From positions 124,001 through 188,000 of the forward strand of contig CAMGYJ010000003.1 of the NCBI GenBank assembly GCA_946122785.1: a stretch of DNA of 64,000 nucleotides, read 5' to 3'. Below the pieces are notes generated by a model. It was not told where the DNA came from. It did no database searches and saw only the letters and a program-made list of their open reading frames with translations. A program made the translations under genes and the position numbers. Below, piece after piece: positions 27,373 to 39,218 of the stretch. Origin of the DNA: Linum tenue. Taxonomy: Eukaryota; Streptophyta; Magnoliopsida; Malpighiales; Linaceae. Numbering within the stretch: position 1 is the first letter of the stretch; the number at the start of each line of letters is the position of its first letter.

Positions 27373-27976
27373 AGCTCTCCTTCAACCTTGGCTTATATCA
27401 AACATGAATACAAAAGTGTAATGGAACACATACACCGGCATTGCTTGACATTATTGGTTTCCAGAAATGTGCTCATACTTGCAATTCTTTTACAGACCGG
27501 GGAGCTGTTAGATGCCTTGCTGGACACTCAAAGGTCTTATATTTTTCGCACTCTTAGCAGGTTTATTCATATAGTGGCACGACATACCCTTTCCACCATC
27601 CCTATTTTCGGGATGGAGTACCAATTGGTTACTGTGTTGTAGTTGCCCTTATTGTATTGTGTATCTGGATTCCGCATTTGACACACATCCAAAATCCTGG
27701 CACCAATTTGTGGACCAAAAGAATAATTTGTTTCTCCCAGGAAAAAAGATAGTCTGTTGACTTGTTAAGCTGCAAACTTGCCTCCGTACAGAAAGAAAAG
27801 TCTGCTCTTCTCTGGTCCTTTTCTGATGAATGTACTAGGTAGTTGCATCATTAATGAATAGTATTGAACAGTAGCATCTGATTGACTGATGAGAATGTCC
27901 ACTCTTATAGTCTTCTTCCTTCCCCAGTTTCTCCAACTTCACCTCATCTTTCTTGTTCTGCTTCCGGTTTGAAGAA

Positions 27977-30337
27977 ATGTCCTTCTTCGTTGGCTTAGTC
28001 GCCGGTATAGTTTTCGGTTTCACTCTGGTGGTTGCATTCCTCCGGTCACAGAATGCACGATCCCAGCATCGAATGGAGCTTGTCAGTGATGATTGTTTGA
28101 CCTCAAGCTTGAATTCGTAACCTTGGTCTTTGATCTTTTATTTTTCCTTTTCCTTTTCCTGATGGAGTAGTGATCATGTTTCTCAGGCCGCAGCAGTGGC
28201 AGCGTTTGCCAGGATGACGATGGAGGACTGCAGGAAGCTGTTTAGGGTGGCGACGACGACGAGTTCTGAGTGCTATTGTCCTTCTTGGGTGGACTTCTCC
28301 AAGCCCCAAAAGGTTAGGTGAAGTGATTAACCATATCCACAGTTGGGATTTCCCTGATTTTGGCTGGGTTTTTGACGCAGTTGAAATGGCTAAACTCTTA
28401 TCTGACCATAGTCTGGCCTTATATCAACGAGGCGGCAACTGAGTTGATAAAGAAGTCTGTTGAACCTACTCTTGAGCTACACAGGCCGGCCATGGTTCTG
28501 TCATCTCTCAAGTTCTCCATCTTCACTCTTGGCACAGTTGCCCCTCAGTTCACAGGTTGGTTTCTTCTTCTTCTTCTATTAGGCTATTAGCTATGATACA
28601 ATACATACTTATTGTGTGTGATTCATATCCATTTAGGAATTTCCATTCTGGATTCTGATAGCATTGGGATGACCGTGGAGTTGGAAATGAACTGGGATGG
28701 AAGCCCTAACATAGTTCTTGATTTGAAGACCAGGTTTGCCGGTATTTCACTGCCTGTACAGGTATTTAACAATGCATGTATTTGTAATTTCAAACATGAA
28801 ATAGTGGTATTTGAAATACAGTGTGATCCAAATATATTATTTGAACATATGTTTGCAATTATTAGATATTTCAGATTGTATGATTTTTGTTTTAATCTGA
28901 AGCTTTCTGACCAAGCATGAATTTTTAGGAAATTTTAAATTTCTTTTTATAATTTAAGACCAAAAGTTTGACATTTTTTATAAACACGCCCGAAAATGTT
29001 GGGCGGCAAAATTACTTTTTACTACCTTGATAAATTTAATTTTTTGCATTATAGTACTTGTAGTTCTAAAATTTTAAGAACAAATCATATCGGATGCTAT
29101 GAGGAGGTTTCGACTTTGGAATCATCGTTCGGTTGATACGTCCAGGTGAAAGATATCGGATTCACTGGGGTTTTCAGGCTGATCTTCAAGCCGACGCTTG
29201 AGGAGCTTCCTCGCTTGGGGGACATTCGTTTTTCTCTGCGACAAAAGGTTAATTAGCAACATCTCTAATTAGTTTTTCTTGTAGTTTCTAATTGCTTAGT
29301 TACAGAACTCTCATTTGTCATGTACATAAATATTCAATTGACACGATGTGCTCTCGCATATATATTTGTGCAGAAGAATTTCGACTCTCAGCTTGAAATT
29401 GGAGGCGATGAGTTCACGTCAATTCCTGGACTGTTTGGTGCTCTAGAGGTTCAGTAATTAATCTTGAACTCATTGTGTCACCAAAAAATCATATCACCAA
29501 TACCAGTTATCGTTTTAATTTCTCTAACAGGATATTATAGGCAATGCCATTGTGAACTCATTTACATGCCCGGTGCGAACAATCAATCTGTGGAATCCCC
29601 TTCCTGGAATATCTGATGCTCTAGAGGTTCGTGACTATTCATCCCTTCTCATATTTGTTTGGTGAATAATTCAACGGTTTCGTGAATAATTCGAGTGACT
29701 AAACATGCAGGATGTCATAGACAGTGCTATTGGGAACTCCATTACTTGGCCGATACGAAAGATCGTCCCTGTTCTATTCAAGTCTCGCAATCCATCGATC
29801 CCCCGGCTGCCGAATCCCCAAATCCAGCTCTACGTTGCGCTGACAGCAAACAGCTATATAATCCGAACGGCAAACGATTATCTACACCGGAAACCTCAGT
29901 CCGACGACGGCGAACCCATCCTCGCACTCGAAGGGAATGAACCCAATCCGGCAGCGGTGGGGTTGGCGCAGTGGCAGGAGCAACTCGTCATGCTGGCAAC
30001 CCAGACGGCACGCATTTCGCTGACGATGCTGGTAGCAGCTTTCCGCAACGGAACCTCCCGCCCGATCTGGTCATCTGCTGCTGAGCTCTGTGATTTGGGT
30101 CGTGATTCCGACAATGCCACTGTCTATCTTCGGCGAGCGAGAGCCTTGGCGGATCGGCTTGCAGCTGTTGGACTCCCTGTCTCGGACGAGAAACTGGTGC
30201 GCAGAATCCTTCGCGGGCTCGGCCCGCGCTATCGGCCTTTCGTTCGATCTGTGCTCAGCCGGCCGTTCCCTGTGACGTACGAGGAATTACATGGCCTGAT
30301 TCTCGAGCTCGACGCGACGAAACTTCCCTCGTCATGA
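27977..30337 (+). CDS. Chimeric gene: synaptotagmin anchor-SMP fused in frame to Copia gag
   Basis: Paralog of the SYT5-like gene at 35863-39218 that has lost both C2 domains and gained a retrotransposon domain. Eight exons: 27977-28081, 28187-28312, 28381-28555, 28637-28761, 29146-29247, 29374-29448, 29531-29626, 29711-30337. All introns are GT-AG and the chain reads 476 residues without a stop. Residues 3-22 form a membrane anchor; an SMP lipid-transfer domain follows. From about residue 292, within exon 8, homology switches to a Copia-type gag (UBN2-like) segment, for example RARALADRLAA and RILRGLGPRYRPFV. Compared with SYT5, one intron is missing, exon 2 has gained seven codons, and exon 7 is a hybrid duplicate. 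No calcium-binding C2 region remains. It may be an expressed fusion or a pseudogene that has kept its frame; the sequence cannot decide. Confidence 0.8.
29780..30337 (+). mobile_element. Copia-type gag fragment captured into exon 8
   Basis: This stretch is more GC-rich than its surroundings and encodes the middle and end of a Copia gag: a NYxxWR-like start region (here LTANSYIIRTANDYL), then IWSSAAELC, YLRRARALADRLAAVG, ILRGLGPRYRPFV and YEELHGLILELDA. It lacks the gag start, the zinc knuckle and all of pol. Parts look internally shortened relative to a typical gag. It is fused in frame to synaptotagmin codons and supplies the stop codon at 30335-30337. No LTR directly flanks it. Confidence 0.75.
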
Positions 30338-30548
30338 AAAACTTTTCTACTGGTCAGTCTTTTAAACCAATGCCTTTACATAGAAACATGAATTTGAAGG
30401 GAAATTGTAATGGTGCGTGAACTTTGAAACCGACATTGCTTGACATTATTAGTTGCCAGAAATGAACTCCACATATTTACCTCTCAGTCTCTGCCTCTCT
30501 AAACTACAAATGTACAACCTTTGCGGTGGACTGAGGATCAGATCCTCT

Positions 30549-33500
30549 TTAGAAGATGCTCAGAGTCCGTGGGAGCCGCAACCTCAACCTCTTCCACCTG
30601 CTCCTGAAAAGCAATGGATGCAATCCCAGTACATGTTCCGACATGAAATCGTGCCTCGTCAGTATTCCTACCACCGGTGATCTCTGCAAGTTTCAAAGAC
30701 ATGAACTTTATAGTTAGAAGAATCACTAGACAAGATGGGCTTAGTAGTTAGATATTATTATTAGTTAATTATCGGGTCATTATTGTTATTCGTATTAGTT
30801 TATTGTGTCTTGTTGAGGAAGTTATTATTTACTTATTGGAATAGGATTTTTTTTTTTTTCCATAGATCGTTGGAATAGGATTAGTTTACCTAGTTTGAGA
30901 GGGAAAGGGTTGTGAGAGTAGTCCTATAAATATGTACGTTGTTCTTCGGTTTTCATACGTTAATGAATAATAAATCAGTTTAGTAATGTTCGTATCATAG
31001 GAGTAGAGGTAAAGTAGATTCGTTCTCTCGACGCATTAGAAATTATAATGCGTCGTTGAGATATGACGAGATTTCCTGCTCTAAGATTGTAACATTTTAA
31101 GATCTAAATCAGGCGGGAAAAGAGACTACTTACATTGCTGATCTTGGGGATAACCAAGAGATGTCTTAGCCCAAGTTGTCTGAACAGAACAAGAGCCTTG
31201 GCCAGCGACATGGTCTCCACGACAGTGTACGGAGAAGCATTCGTAAAAGGACGCAAGTCGACGTACATCTCCATCTCCTCTGCACTAATCTGCAAATCGT
31301 CAATGGTGTCCCCATTCCCCGATCCTCTCTTTGCAAAGTCAGCAGCAGAGAACTCTGCGCCACTTCCCCCTCTCTCTACTGGTGTCGACATAAAGGCGTC
31401 CTTCCTCTTCAGCAGCACGATGAGATGAGCTCGAAGGATCAGCCCAGAAAGCACTCGTGAATCGTCCTCAGAACGTTCATCGACGATGGGGAACCCATTG
31501 TGCCTCGTGATCCTCAACACATGAATAATAGTACCAACCTTCTCAACCCCATGGAATGTCCAAAGAGGACCAGAGAGCACATCAGCAACCGTCAGTTGTC
31601 TCATGTAAGGCTCGGCGTGAGCCTCGAGATATGGCAAACCTTTCGCTTTCATGATCAAGTCATAGAAATTGCCGTTGAAAGCATCAGCAACTGTTTTTGA
31701 GATCAATAGAACCAACATTATCAATGGAAGAAGTAACAGATTGTTTGTGAGCTCGAGAAGAATCACACATAACGAGACGGTCATCCTCATTGATCCACCC
31801 AGGAACGATGCAGCTCCCAGGACAGCATAGAGGCCATGGTTGAGGCTGGAGTGGGGTCGACTGCCAAACAGCATTCCAACAAACCGGCCATATGATGCAC
31901 CAGTGACTATGACAGGGACGAAAAGACCGACTGGAGCAACGATACCGTAGCTGAGGATGCTGAGGACGCAGCAGATGAGGAAGAACACGAGGACTGAGGA
32001 GGCATGGAACTCAGAGTCAGTATTCCTGCTGAAGAGGTTACGAATGGCATCGTCATTGGTGTTGAAGATGAGGCTGGCGAGATCATTGTAGTGGCCAGAC
32101 GAACACTGGAACTTCTTGTAGTTTCCTGATCGGCCTATCGTCGGACAAGCCTCCAATGCATCGGGTGGACACGGCTGGCATGTGCCCAGCCATGGGACTC
32201 CAAAGAGGAGGCATGATGTGAACAGTGATATCAGGCAAGCTAGTAGGATCTTGTAGACCGTGCCTTTCCTAGGAACAAGGAATTCAGAGTTGGTCAACGT
32301 TTGTTCTCAGATAGGGGAGTACAACAATTCGGTTCACCTTGGATCGACTTGGACCACAACCGAACATACAAACCCCCTGATTCTCAAGAAGTTAACAAGA
32401 AGTGATTAGGATCTTACTCGTTGATGTAGTTGTACACTCGAAGGACTTTCTCGAGCAAGAAGTTATAGAAGCTTCCCAAGATGCCTCCCATGACTCCAAG
32501 AAGAAGCACAGAAGGTATGTCAGCAAGATGGTAAGTGATGTTTGCTGAATAGACGTCGAACATGATGAGCCCTCCTTTGCCGAACAAACCACATTTCCCA
32601 CTCAAACACACATCGATTAGGGCACGGAGAACTATGGCGACTACAGCTGTTGCGAAGAAAGATCTCCACAACAGGGCACTTCTCCACCTGCAAAAAGCAA
32701 GACAATGTAGAGACTTCAGAATCCTTTTGGGTTTTGTCATCAGGAGAGCAACATTGTCAGAATGGTTAGCTAGCTATACCAGGAGGCCATTTCTTCGAGG
32801 GCGAAGAGCACACCACCTACTGGGGCGCGAAAGGCAGCAGCAATTCCAGCTGCTGATCCACAGGTGACGAGGTCTCGCCTGTCACGGTCATTCTTGAAGA
32901 ATCTTAGCCATTTCCATGTCAAGCCATACTTCTTAGAGCCACCTTGGCTGAGCAAGGATGCAACGCAGGCGCCTGTGTGGACCATTGGCCCTGCCTTCCC
33001 AACTACAAGAGATGCTGACACAGCTGTGATGCTTCCAACAACCTGCATTACGAACGTTTATGCAGGTTGGGTATTGTTGATCTGTCCTGATCCATTTCCT
33101 AACATAAATTACCTAATCCGACTCGTACTCCAGACAAAGAACTAATATGGATATAGAAATACCAATCCCTACCCCACTCCATTGCCATTCTTACTTATCT
33201 AGGCAAGTCTCTTGATTTGAGCAAACCTAAACTAAAGAAAGCATCCAAAACCTTTACCTTGACAAACAGAGTGCGCAAAGACAAGATTCCAGGAGCATCC
33301 ACACCATTGAGGTAAGCCTTCACTTCAGGTATACCAGAACCGGCGGCAGCCGGAGCTATGAATGCCGTGATGAGGCATGCAAACAGAGTCAATATCATGT
33401 TAGATGCAGAGAACACGAAAAATGCCATCTTGGACCTGCCAACAATTTTCCATCCAAATTCAGCGGGGAAAAGGATAAAAGCTTTAAAAATTTGCAGCAG

Positions 33501-33999
33501 TATTAGCTCGAGAAAAAAAACACTCTGCTAAATGCTAATCCCAACCTTCCGGCGAGCATCATGTTGGAGGTGACAACGAACTTCAATCCAGCAATGTTCT
33601 CGACGGCCAAGTTATTGAAGAACCCAATTAGGCTAACAATCAATCCAACAAGGAAACAGAGCGACCACTTCATGAACAAGTACTGGAACATCTGCTTCTT
33701 CCCGCGAGACCTCCAGTCCTGCTTGAACACGTCATTCTCCGCGATTCTGCGCCGAACCCAGTAAGAAATTACTCGAACCCAGATGAACCCAAACGGGAAA
33801 ACAAAGAAAAGAATCGAACTTTTCGAACTGGGGGATCTTACTCGTAGTCGAGGCTTTCGATAGGGCAGACATTGGCGCCGACGAGGGCGACCTGAGAGGT
33901 TGAATTGGTGAGGGAACGCTGTGGGAGCAATAAGGGAGTTGCAAGTGATTCGGAGTTGCCGTTGCCATCAAAACCGCCGTCCGGGGAAAGTCTGTTCAT
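30549..33999 (-). CDS. CLC-g: Chloride channel/transporter CLC-g
   Basis: Anion transporter of the CLC family. Arabidopsis CLC-g is reported on the vacuolar membrane. Seven exons, 33999-33842, 33746-33546, 33435-33258, 33042-32780, 32687-32418, 32268-31134 and 30683-30549, join in frame to 779 residues. The N-terminus (VALVGANVCPIESLDYE, then IAENDVFKQDW) matches CLC-g better than CLC-a/b/c. The anion filter reads GSGIPEVKAYLNG, with serine rather than the proline of nitrate-selective CLC-a. The gating-glutamate motif GKEGP is GKAGP here, as in CLC-c/g. The proton-side glutamate region is GVLFALEEMASWW. The C-terminus has CBS domains ending GILTRHDFM. The last exon lies beyond a 450-bp intron that holds an LTR-like insertion. 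The ATG at 33999 is the first real ATG of the frame. Confidence 0.94.
30811..30997 (+). mobile_element. LTR-like insertion in last intron of CLC-g
   Basis: About 187 bp beginning TGTTGAGGAAGTTATTATTT and ending TTCGTATCA, so TG...CA ends. It contains a TATA box (CCTATAAATATG near 30924) and an AATAATAAA stretch after it, the order found in short Copia LTRs on the + strand. No matching 5-bp target duplication is seen, so its ends are tentative. It lies antisense within the CLC-g intron. Confidence 0.45.
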
Positions 34000-34160
34000 C
34001 GGATTTTTATTAAGCGGAGAGGAAAAAAGACAACCGGATGGCAACAAAGTTGAGGAAGGAGCAGGAGAGAGTAGAGTTGCTCTGCCTCTAGCTGTGGGGG
34101 CAGAGTCCAGCGGAGAAGCGAAGCGACCTACGACTATTGTGATTTGTGAGACTCTGAATT

Positions 34161-34187
34161 CCCCCCCCCCCCCCCCCCCCCCCCCCC
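34161..34187 (+). repeat. 27-base cytosine run
   Basis: Uninterrupted C run followed by T-rich sequence, located 160 bp upstream of the CLC-g start codon, so it is a G run on the CLC-g sense strand in its leader or promoter. Length is uncertain, since runs like this are often miscalled. Confidence 0.9.
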
Positions 34188-34199
34188 TTTTTTTTCTTT

Positions 34200-35862
34200 T
34201 TTCTTTCTATGGAGATATAGATAGGGTTTCTTCGTCCCAATTATTGAGTTTGGATTGGACATCTCAATGATCTCATACCTCATTTATGTAGTGGACTTGC
34301 AACTTACAAGCTTGATGTTTTTTCTTTGGTAGAAATTGATGTTTTTTTCTTTAAGTTCTCACCATGGTAACTATATTTGTATTGTATCGGACAATCGAAG
34401 TCGAACTGTTAAATTTCAGTTTTATTAGTAGTTAAAATGTGAAGATATATAAATAAGTTTTATGTAAAAAGTGTATTGATTGATTTTATGTCATTGATAA
34501 TATAAGATAATATTGATTGGTATAGACAGATATCATATTGGTAAGATATTCGTTTTGATGGAATATATTATTTTACTAGAACTAATGTTTCACATTCTCG
34601 AAACAAAAGCAATGAATTGTGTGGTATTGATAAGTACGGACTCAATCACAATTTTACCACTCAATTTTACTAAATTGTTTGGCAGCGTCGCAGCGACGTC
34701 CTGCACAATCTCAAGAAGTATTATCTTATCAATAATCATTATGTTCCTGAGTGAAAATGAATATGCTCCAATGACCTTTTTGAAATGTAGATTAATTTAT
34801 TGGATTATAGATATATTTTGTATTTTTCATGTCATGTATGATATTTTATTATGACAACATTATCATACATGTCTTTTTATTATGTTTTCCATTCAAATGT
34901 CGCTTCCATTTGAAATCATTGTTTCCACCGAGAAAACTAATGAAAATAGAATTTTACCTTCCCATGTCTAATGGTTATATTAATTTTGGTCTCTCCATCG
35001 AAAATCTGAAATATGATCAAAATAAGACCAATATCCAATTGAGGCCAAAGCAACTTGACATATGTTCATCCAGAAAAGTAGTTTTCCTAAAAAAGCAATG
35101 TGATCTAGCACAAAATTAATTTCTTGATAAACATCTTTTACATCAAATAAGTATAGACGTTAACCTCCCCAATCAATTGAGTCGTGTATCTAGATGTAGC
35201 GTTTTGTAAACTACTTGATAATGTTGAGTCTGTCACTCTCCATTTCCTACTCCTATTCCCAAATGATCTCAAAACCATGCACAATTTTAGTCAAACTTGC
35301 ACGGATTATCAGATTATGTAACCTCCAAAAGGGGAAATATATATATTTGCCTAGAAAGGCGAAAACAGAGTGTCCAAGCTCCCAAGAGAAAGAAAGGAAA
35401 AGAGTTGACAGACAATCGACCGGCGTTAAATCGAAAAGTTCGGTTCATGTCGGCAGCGACGGTGAACACGGTCGCCGTCCGGTCTTTTCTCGCCGTTTCA
35501 TTTCCCTTATTACATTTGGCCCTTCCAAGCCGCGTGTCTTTGAAGTTGTTAGTTCATTCGCAAGCAAGAGGGCGGACTTGAAAAAAAAGCCACGTCCCTT
35601 TCCCCACAAAAATCTTTGATTTCCACGACGAATTTCCCGTTTTCTCAATGGCCATATTCTAATTCTTCTTCCAACTTTCCCATTAATCAATTCCCAATCT
35701 GACCCACCATCGGAAAGGCTTCCTTCCCCAATCCGTTTCCCCGGAAAACCCGTTACTGTTCACTTCATCTACTCTTCTTCTTCTTCTTCTTCTTGTTCAT
35801 TCCCTTGTTTTCCCGCTTCACCTCTTCTTTCTCTGCTTCCAGCTGAATCCAGTTGGAAGAAA
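34200..35862. other. Divergent intergenic region between CLC-g and SYT5
   Basis: About 1.7 kb, AT-rich in the middle, with no coding exon recognised. It must hold both promoters. The SYT5 leader carries a TCT trinucleotide run at about 35772-35793 and pyrimidine-rich sequence up to the start codon. Confidence 0.45.
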
Positions 35863-38800
35863 ATGTCCTTCTTCGTTGGCTTAGTCGTCGGGATAGTCGT
35901 GGGCTTTGCTCTGATCGTCGTATTCGTCCGCTCCGAGAATGCGCGATCCAAGCTTCGTACTGACCTGGTCAGTGTCTCGGTTTTATTGACTTCGTTTTAC
36001 TTCACTGGGTGGATGAGAAAGTTTTGAACTTTGGCAATTTCGTGATGTGGGTGCTCATTGATTTGGCTGGTTTCAGGCGGCGACGGTGGCGGCTTTTGCG
36101 AGAATGACGGTTGAGGATTCTAGACAGCTGTTGGGTCCCGAGTATTACCCTTCTTGGGTCGTCTTCTCTCAGCGCCAGAAGGTGAGAAGTAGTTGTTGAT
36201 CTGTGTTTCTGTCAAAAAATGTCCTCAGCTGGGTCTCCTGATTTGTTGGGGTTTTTTTTTGTGTGTATTGCACAGTTGAATTGGCTTAATTCTCATCTGA
36301 CGAAGATCTGGCCTTATGTTAACGAGGTTGGTAACTTCAATGTCCTCTTGGTTAAGCTTGAATCTTGATGAATGTTTGAGACATTGTGGTTTGATGGGGG
36401 AGTTAAGATTTGTTTTCTTGGAAATCTTGGCGCATTGTAGGCAGCTTCTGAACTTATAAAGAGCTCAGTTGAGCCGACTCTTGAGCAATACAGACCCATA
36501 ATTCTTTCATCTCTCAAGTTCTCCAAGTTCACTCTTGGTACAGTTGCCCCTCAGTTCACAGGTTGGTCCACTTCTTGCTTTTCTTTTCTGATTAGCGAAA
36601 CTTGGACTAGTTTGAGATTCGAAGTAGAGAATTGCGTTTCCGTAAGCTTCCTTTGGCTGATGAAGATTCTGTCTCTTGTAAATATCGTGGAAGAGTGTGG
36701 TTTTCTAACTGTGCGTTCAATGATTCGGTTAATAGTTGCAAACGATTGTTTAACTTTGGTTATCCAAACGTCCTTACGAAAGCAATGCCATTGTGTCATT
36801 GTCCAGGAGTATCCATTTTGGAATCTGATAGCAGTGGTGTTACTATGGAGTTGGAAATGAACTGGGATGGAAATCCAAACATAGTACTTGATGTGAAGAC
36901 CAGGCTTGGTGTTTCATTGCCTGTTCAGGTGCTTATTATTACTCATAGAATTGCAATGTCAACCATTTAAATGAATTAAAGACCACAGTGTTTAATTATC
37001 CTTCTTACTCTGATGACTGATCTCCAAGATGAAGTTGTTATTGTCCTTCTGTCACCGCAAATATGTTGACGTTTGTTGTAATGTGAAGCTAGTTTGTTTG
37101 ATCTATGGGATTCCAACTTTTTGATAATCTTTTCCTTTTTTACCTTTTTTTTTATTTCATATCTTCTATCCAGGTCAAAGATATTGGATTTACTGGGGTT
37201 TTCACGTTAATCTTCAAACCGCTAGTTGAAGAGCTTCCTTGCTTTGGAGCTGTTTGTTATTCACTGAGACAAAAGGTTCAGCATTTTGTCTTTCTAGTTT
37301 TTGACAACTTCTGATGTAGAGATTATAATGCTCTTAACGAACATGTATTGGTTGTGCAGAAAAAGTTTGACTTTAAGCTTAAAGTAATTGGAGGTGACAT
37401 AACATCTATTCCTGGACTCTCTGGTGCTTTGGAGGTTCGTAATTATTTTTTGGGAACTCTTTCATATGTGGTGAAACTAATGCTAATACTAATTACAAAA
37501 CCACTTCCTTATTGTGCACAGGATACTATACACAATGCTATTGAAGACTCTATTACTTGGCCGGTCCGAAAAATTGTCCCTATTTTGCCTGGGGATTACA
37601 GGTGTGGCAATCTATATTACAAATGTTATATTTGCTTGTGCACATTGGTGTAGACCCATGAACCGAGTCATAATGTTGTTTAGACCCTGTTCAGGTAGAC
37701 CAATATTCTAGGAGGAATATTTGATTGAATGTGTTAAAGCTATTCAAAACTTGGTTGATATCTTTAAAACTCGGAAGAAATTCCAAACAAAAAGTTATCT
37801 CATGTTTCCCCAGCTATTCCTGTCTTCGCGATATCATCATTGTGGAGCCCTTTCTTTTCCTATGTTTAGTGACTTGGAGTTGAAGCCATCTGGTACACTA
37901 GAAGTGAAACTTGTGCAGGCTAAGGACTTGACAAACAAAGACTTCATAGGGAAATCAGATCCCTATGCTGAGCTGTACATAAGGCCGCTACGTGAACGAA
38001 CAAAAACCAGTAAAATCATCGTAAGATACCTGGCTTCTTTTTCGTAGTTCATAGCCTTCTTTAACTTGCTTGGGATGAAGGTTTTTAAACTGTATTCCTG
38101 CAGAGCAATGATCTGAATCCAATCTGGAATGAGCACTATGAATTTGTTGTTGAGGATGCATCCACTCAACACTTGTATGTTAAGATTTTTGATGATGAGG
38201 GGCTTCAAGCTTCTGAGCTACTTGGATGTGCTCAAGTTCAATTAAGCGAGCTGAACCTGGTAAAGTGAAGGATGTGTGGTTGAAGCTGGTCAAAGATTTG
38301 GAGGTTCAAAGAGACAACAAATACCGAGGGGAGGTGAGATTTGTCATGGTAGTTAATTAGTCAAAACGCTGCTGGAATTCCTAAGTTTAATGTACATTTA
38401 TGGCTTGCTGTGATTGATACCATCTTTTAGGTCCACTTGGAGCTGCTCTACTGCCCGTATGGTATGGAGAACAGCTTCACCAACCCCTTTGCCAAGAAAG
38501 TCGAAATGACAACCTTAGAAAGGGTGCTTAAAAGTTCAGGAAATGGAATAGCAGATGCTGCTCTAACTGAAAGGGAAGTCTCACAGAAGAAAAGGGAGGT
38601 GATTGTTAGAGGAGTTCTTTCTGTAACCGTGATTTCTGCTGAAGACTTGCCTGTTGTTGATCTCATGGGCAAGGCTGATCCTTTTGTTGTCCTTACCATG
38701 AAAAAGTCGGATACTAAAAACAAAACCAGGGTAAGTTTCTCTTCCATTACACTTGAGTCTTCCAATGTCTCCATTTCTGTTGATTTTATAAATTCTCAAT

Positions 38801-39218
38801 AATACGACCAATTCATATTCATCATTTTAGCCTTTCCTTTTCTTGCTAGGTCGTGAATGAGAACTTGAACCCTGAGTGGAACCAAACATTTGACTTTGTT
38901 GTGGAGGATGCACTGCATGATATGCTCATTGCTGAAGTTTATGATCACGACACGTTTCGCAAGGTAAGTTTGGTACCATCCTCTCTCAAAGCGCCCATGG
39001 ATTGTGGTTCCTGACAAGTTTGGATTTTTGGTAGCACTGTTCTCATTCAATATTTTGTTATTTAGGAGTATATTGGGAGATGCATCTTGACGTTGACCAG
39101 GGTCATATTGGAAGGAGAATACAGAGAATGCTTCACGCTGGATGGTGCTAAATCCGGAAGGCTGAATTTGAGCCTCAAGTGGGTTCCACAACCAATCTAC
39201 CGCGATTCCCAGTGGTAG
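35863..39218 (+). CDS. SYT5: Synaptotagmin SYT5-like (anchor, SMP, two C2 domains), one frameshift
   Basis: Endoplasmic reticulum-plasma membrane tethering and lipid-transfer protein. Thirteen exons: 35863-35967, 36077-36181, 36276-36326, 36441-36561, 36807-36928, 37174-37275, 37360-37434, 37522-37601, 37870-38020, 38104-38333, 38431-38730, 38850-38963, 39066-39218; 1709 nt, one base short of 570 codons. Residues 3-22 are the anchor (FFVGLVVGIVVGFALIVVF). The SMP domain runs to about residue 250. C2A starts near 254 (LTNKDFIGKSDPYAEL) and C2B near 420 (DLPVVDLMGKADPFVVL), both keeping calcium-ligand aspartates. The frame breaks at about 38254 in exon 10 (a base missing between CTG and CCT), which would stop translation at 38266. 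This may be a sequencing error, a real loss, or be bypassed by the in-frame donor CTG|GTAAAG at 38259/38260. Confidence 0.88.

Noticed and set aside
34000..34047. Longer N-terminus for CLC-g
   Set aside because: The upstream codon is TTG; the ATG at 33999 is the first ATG and gives the normal length.
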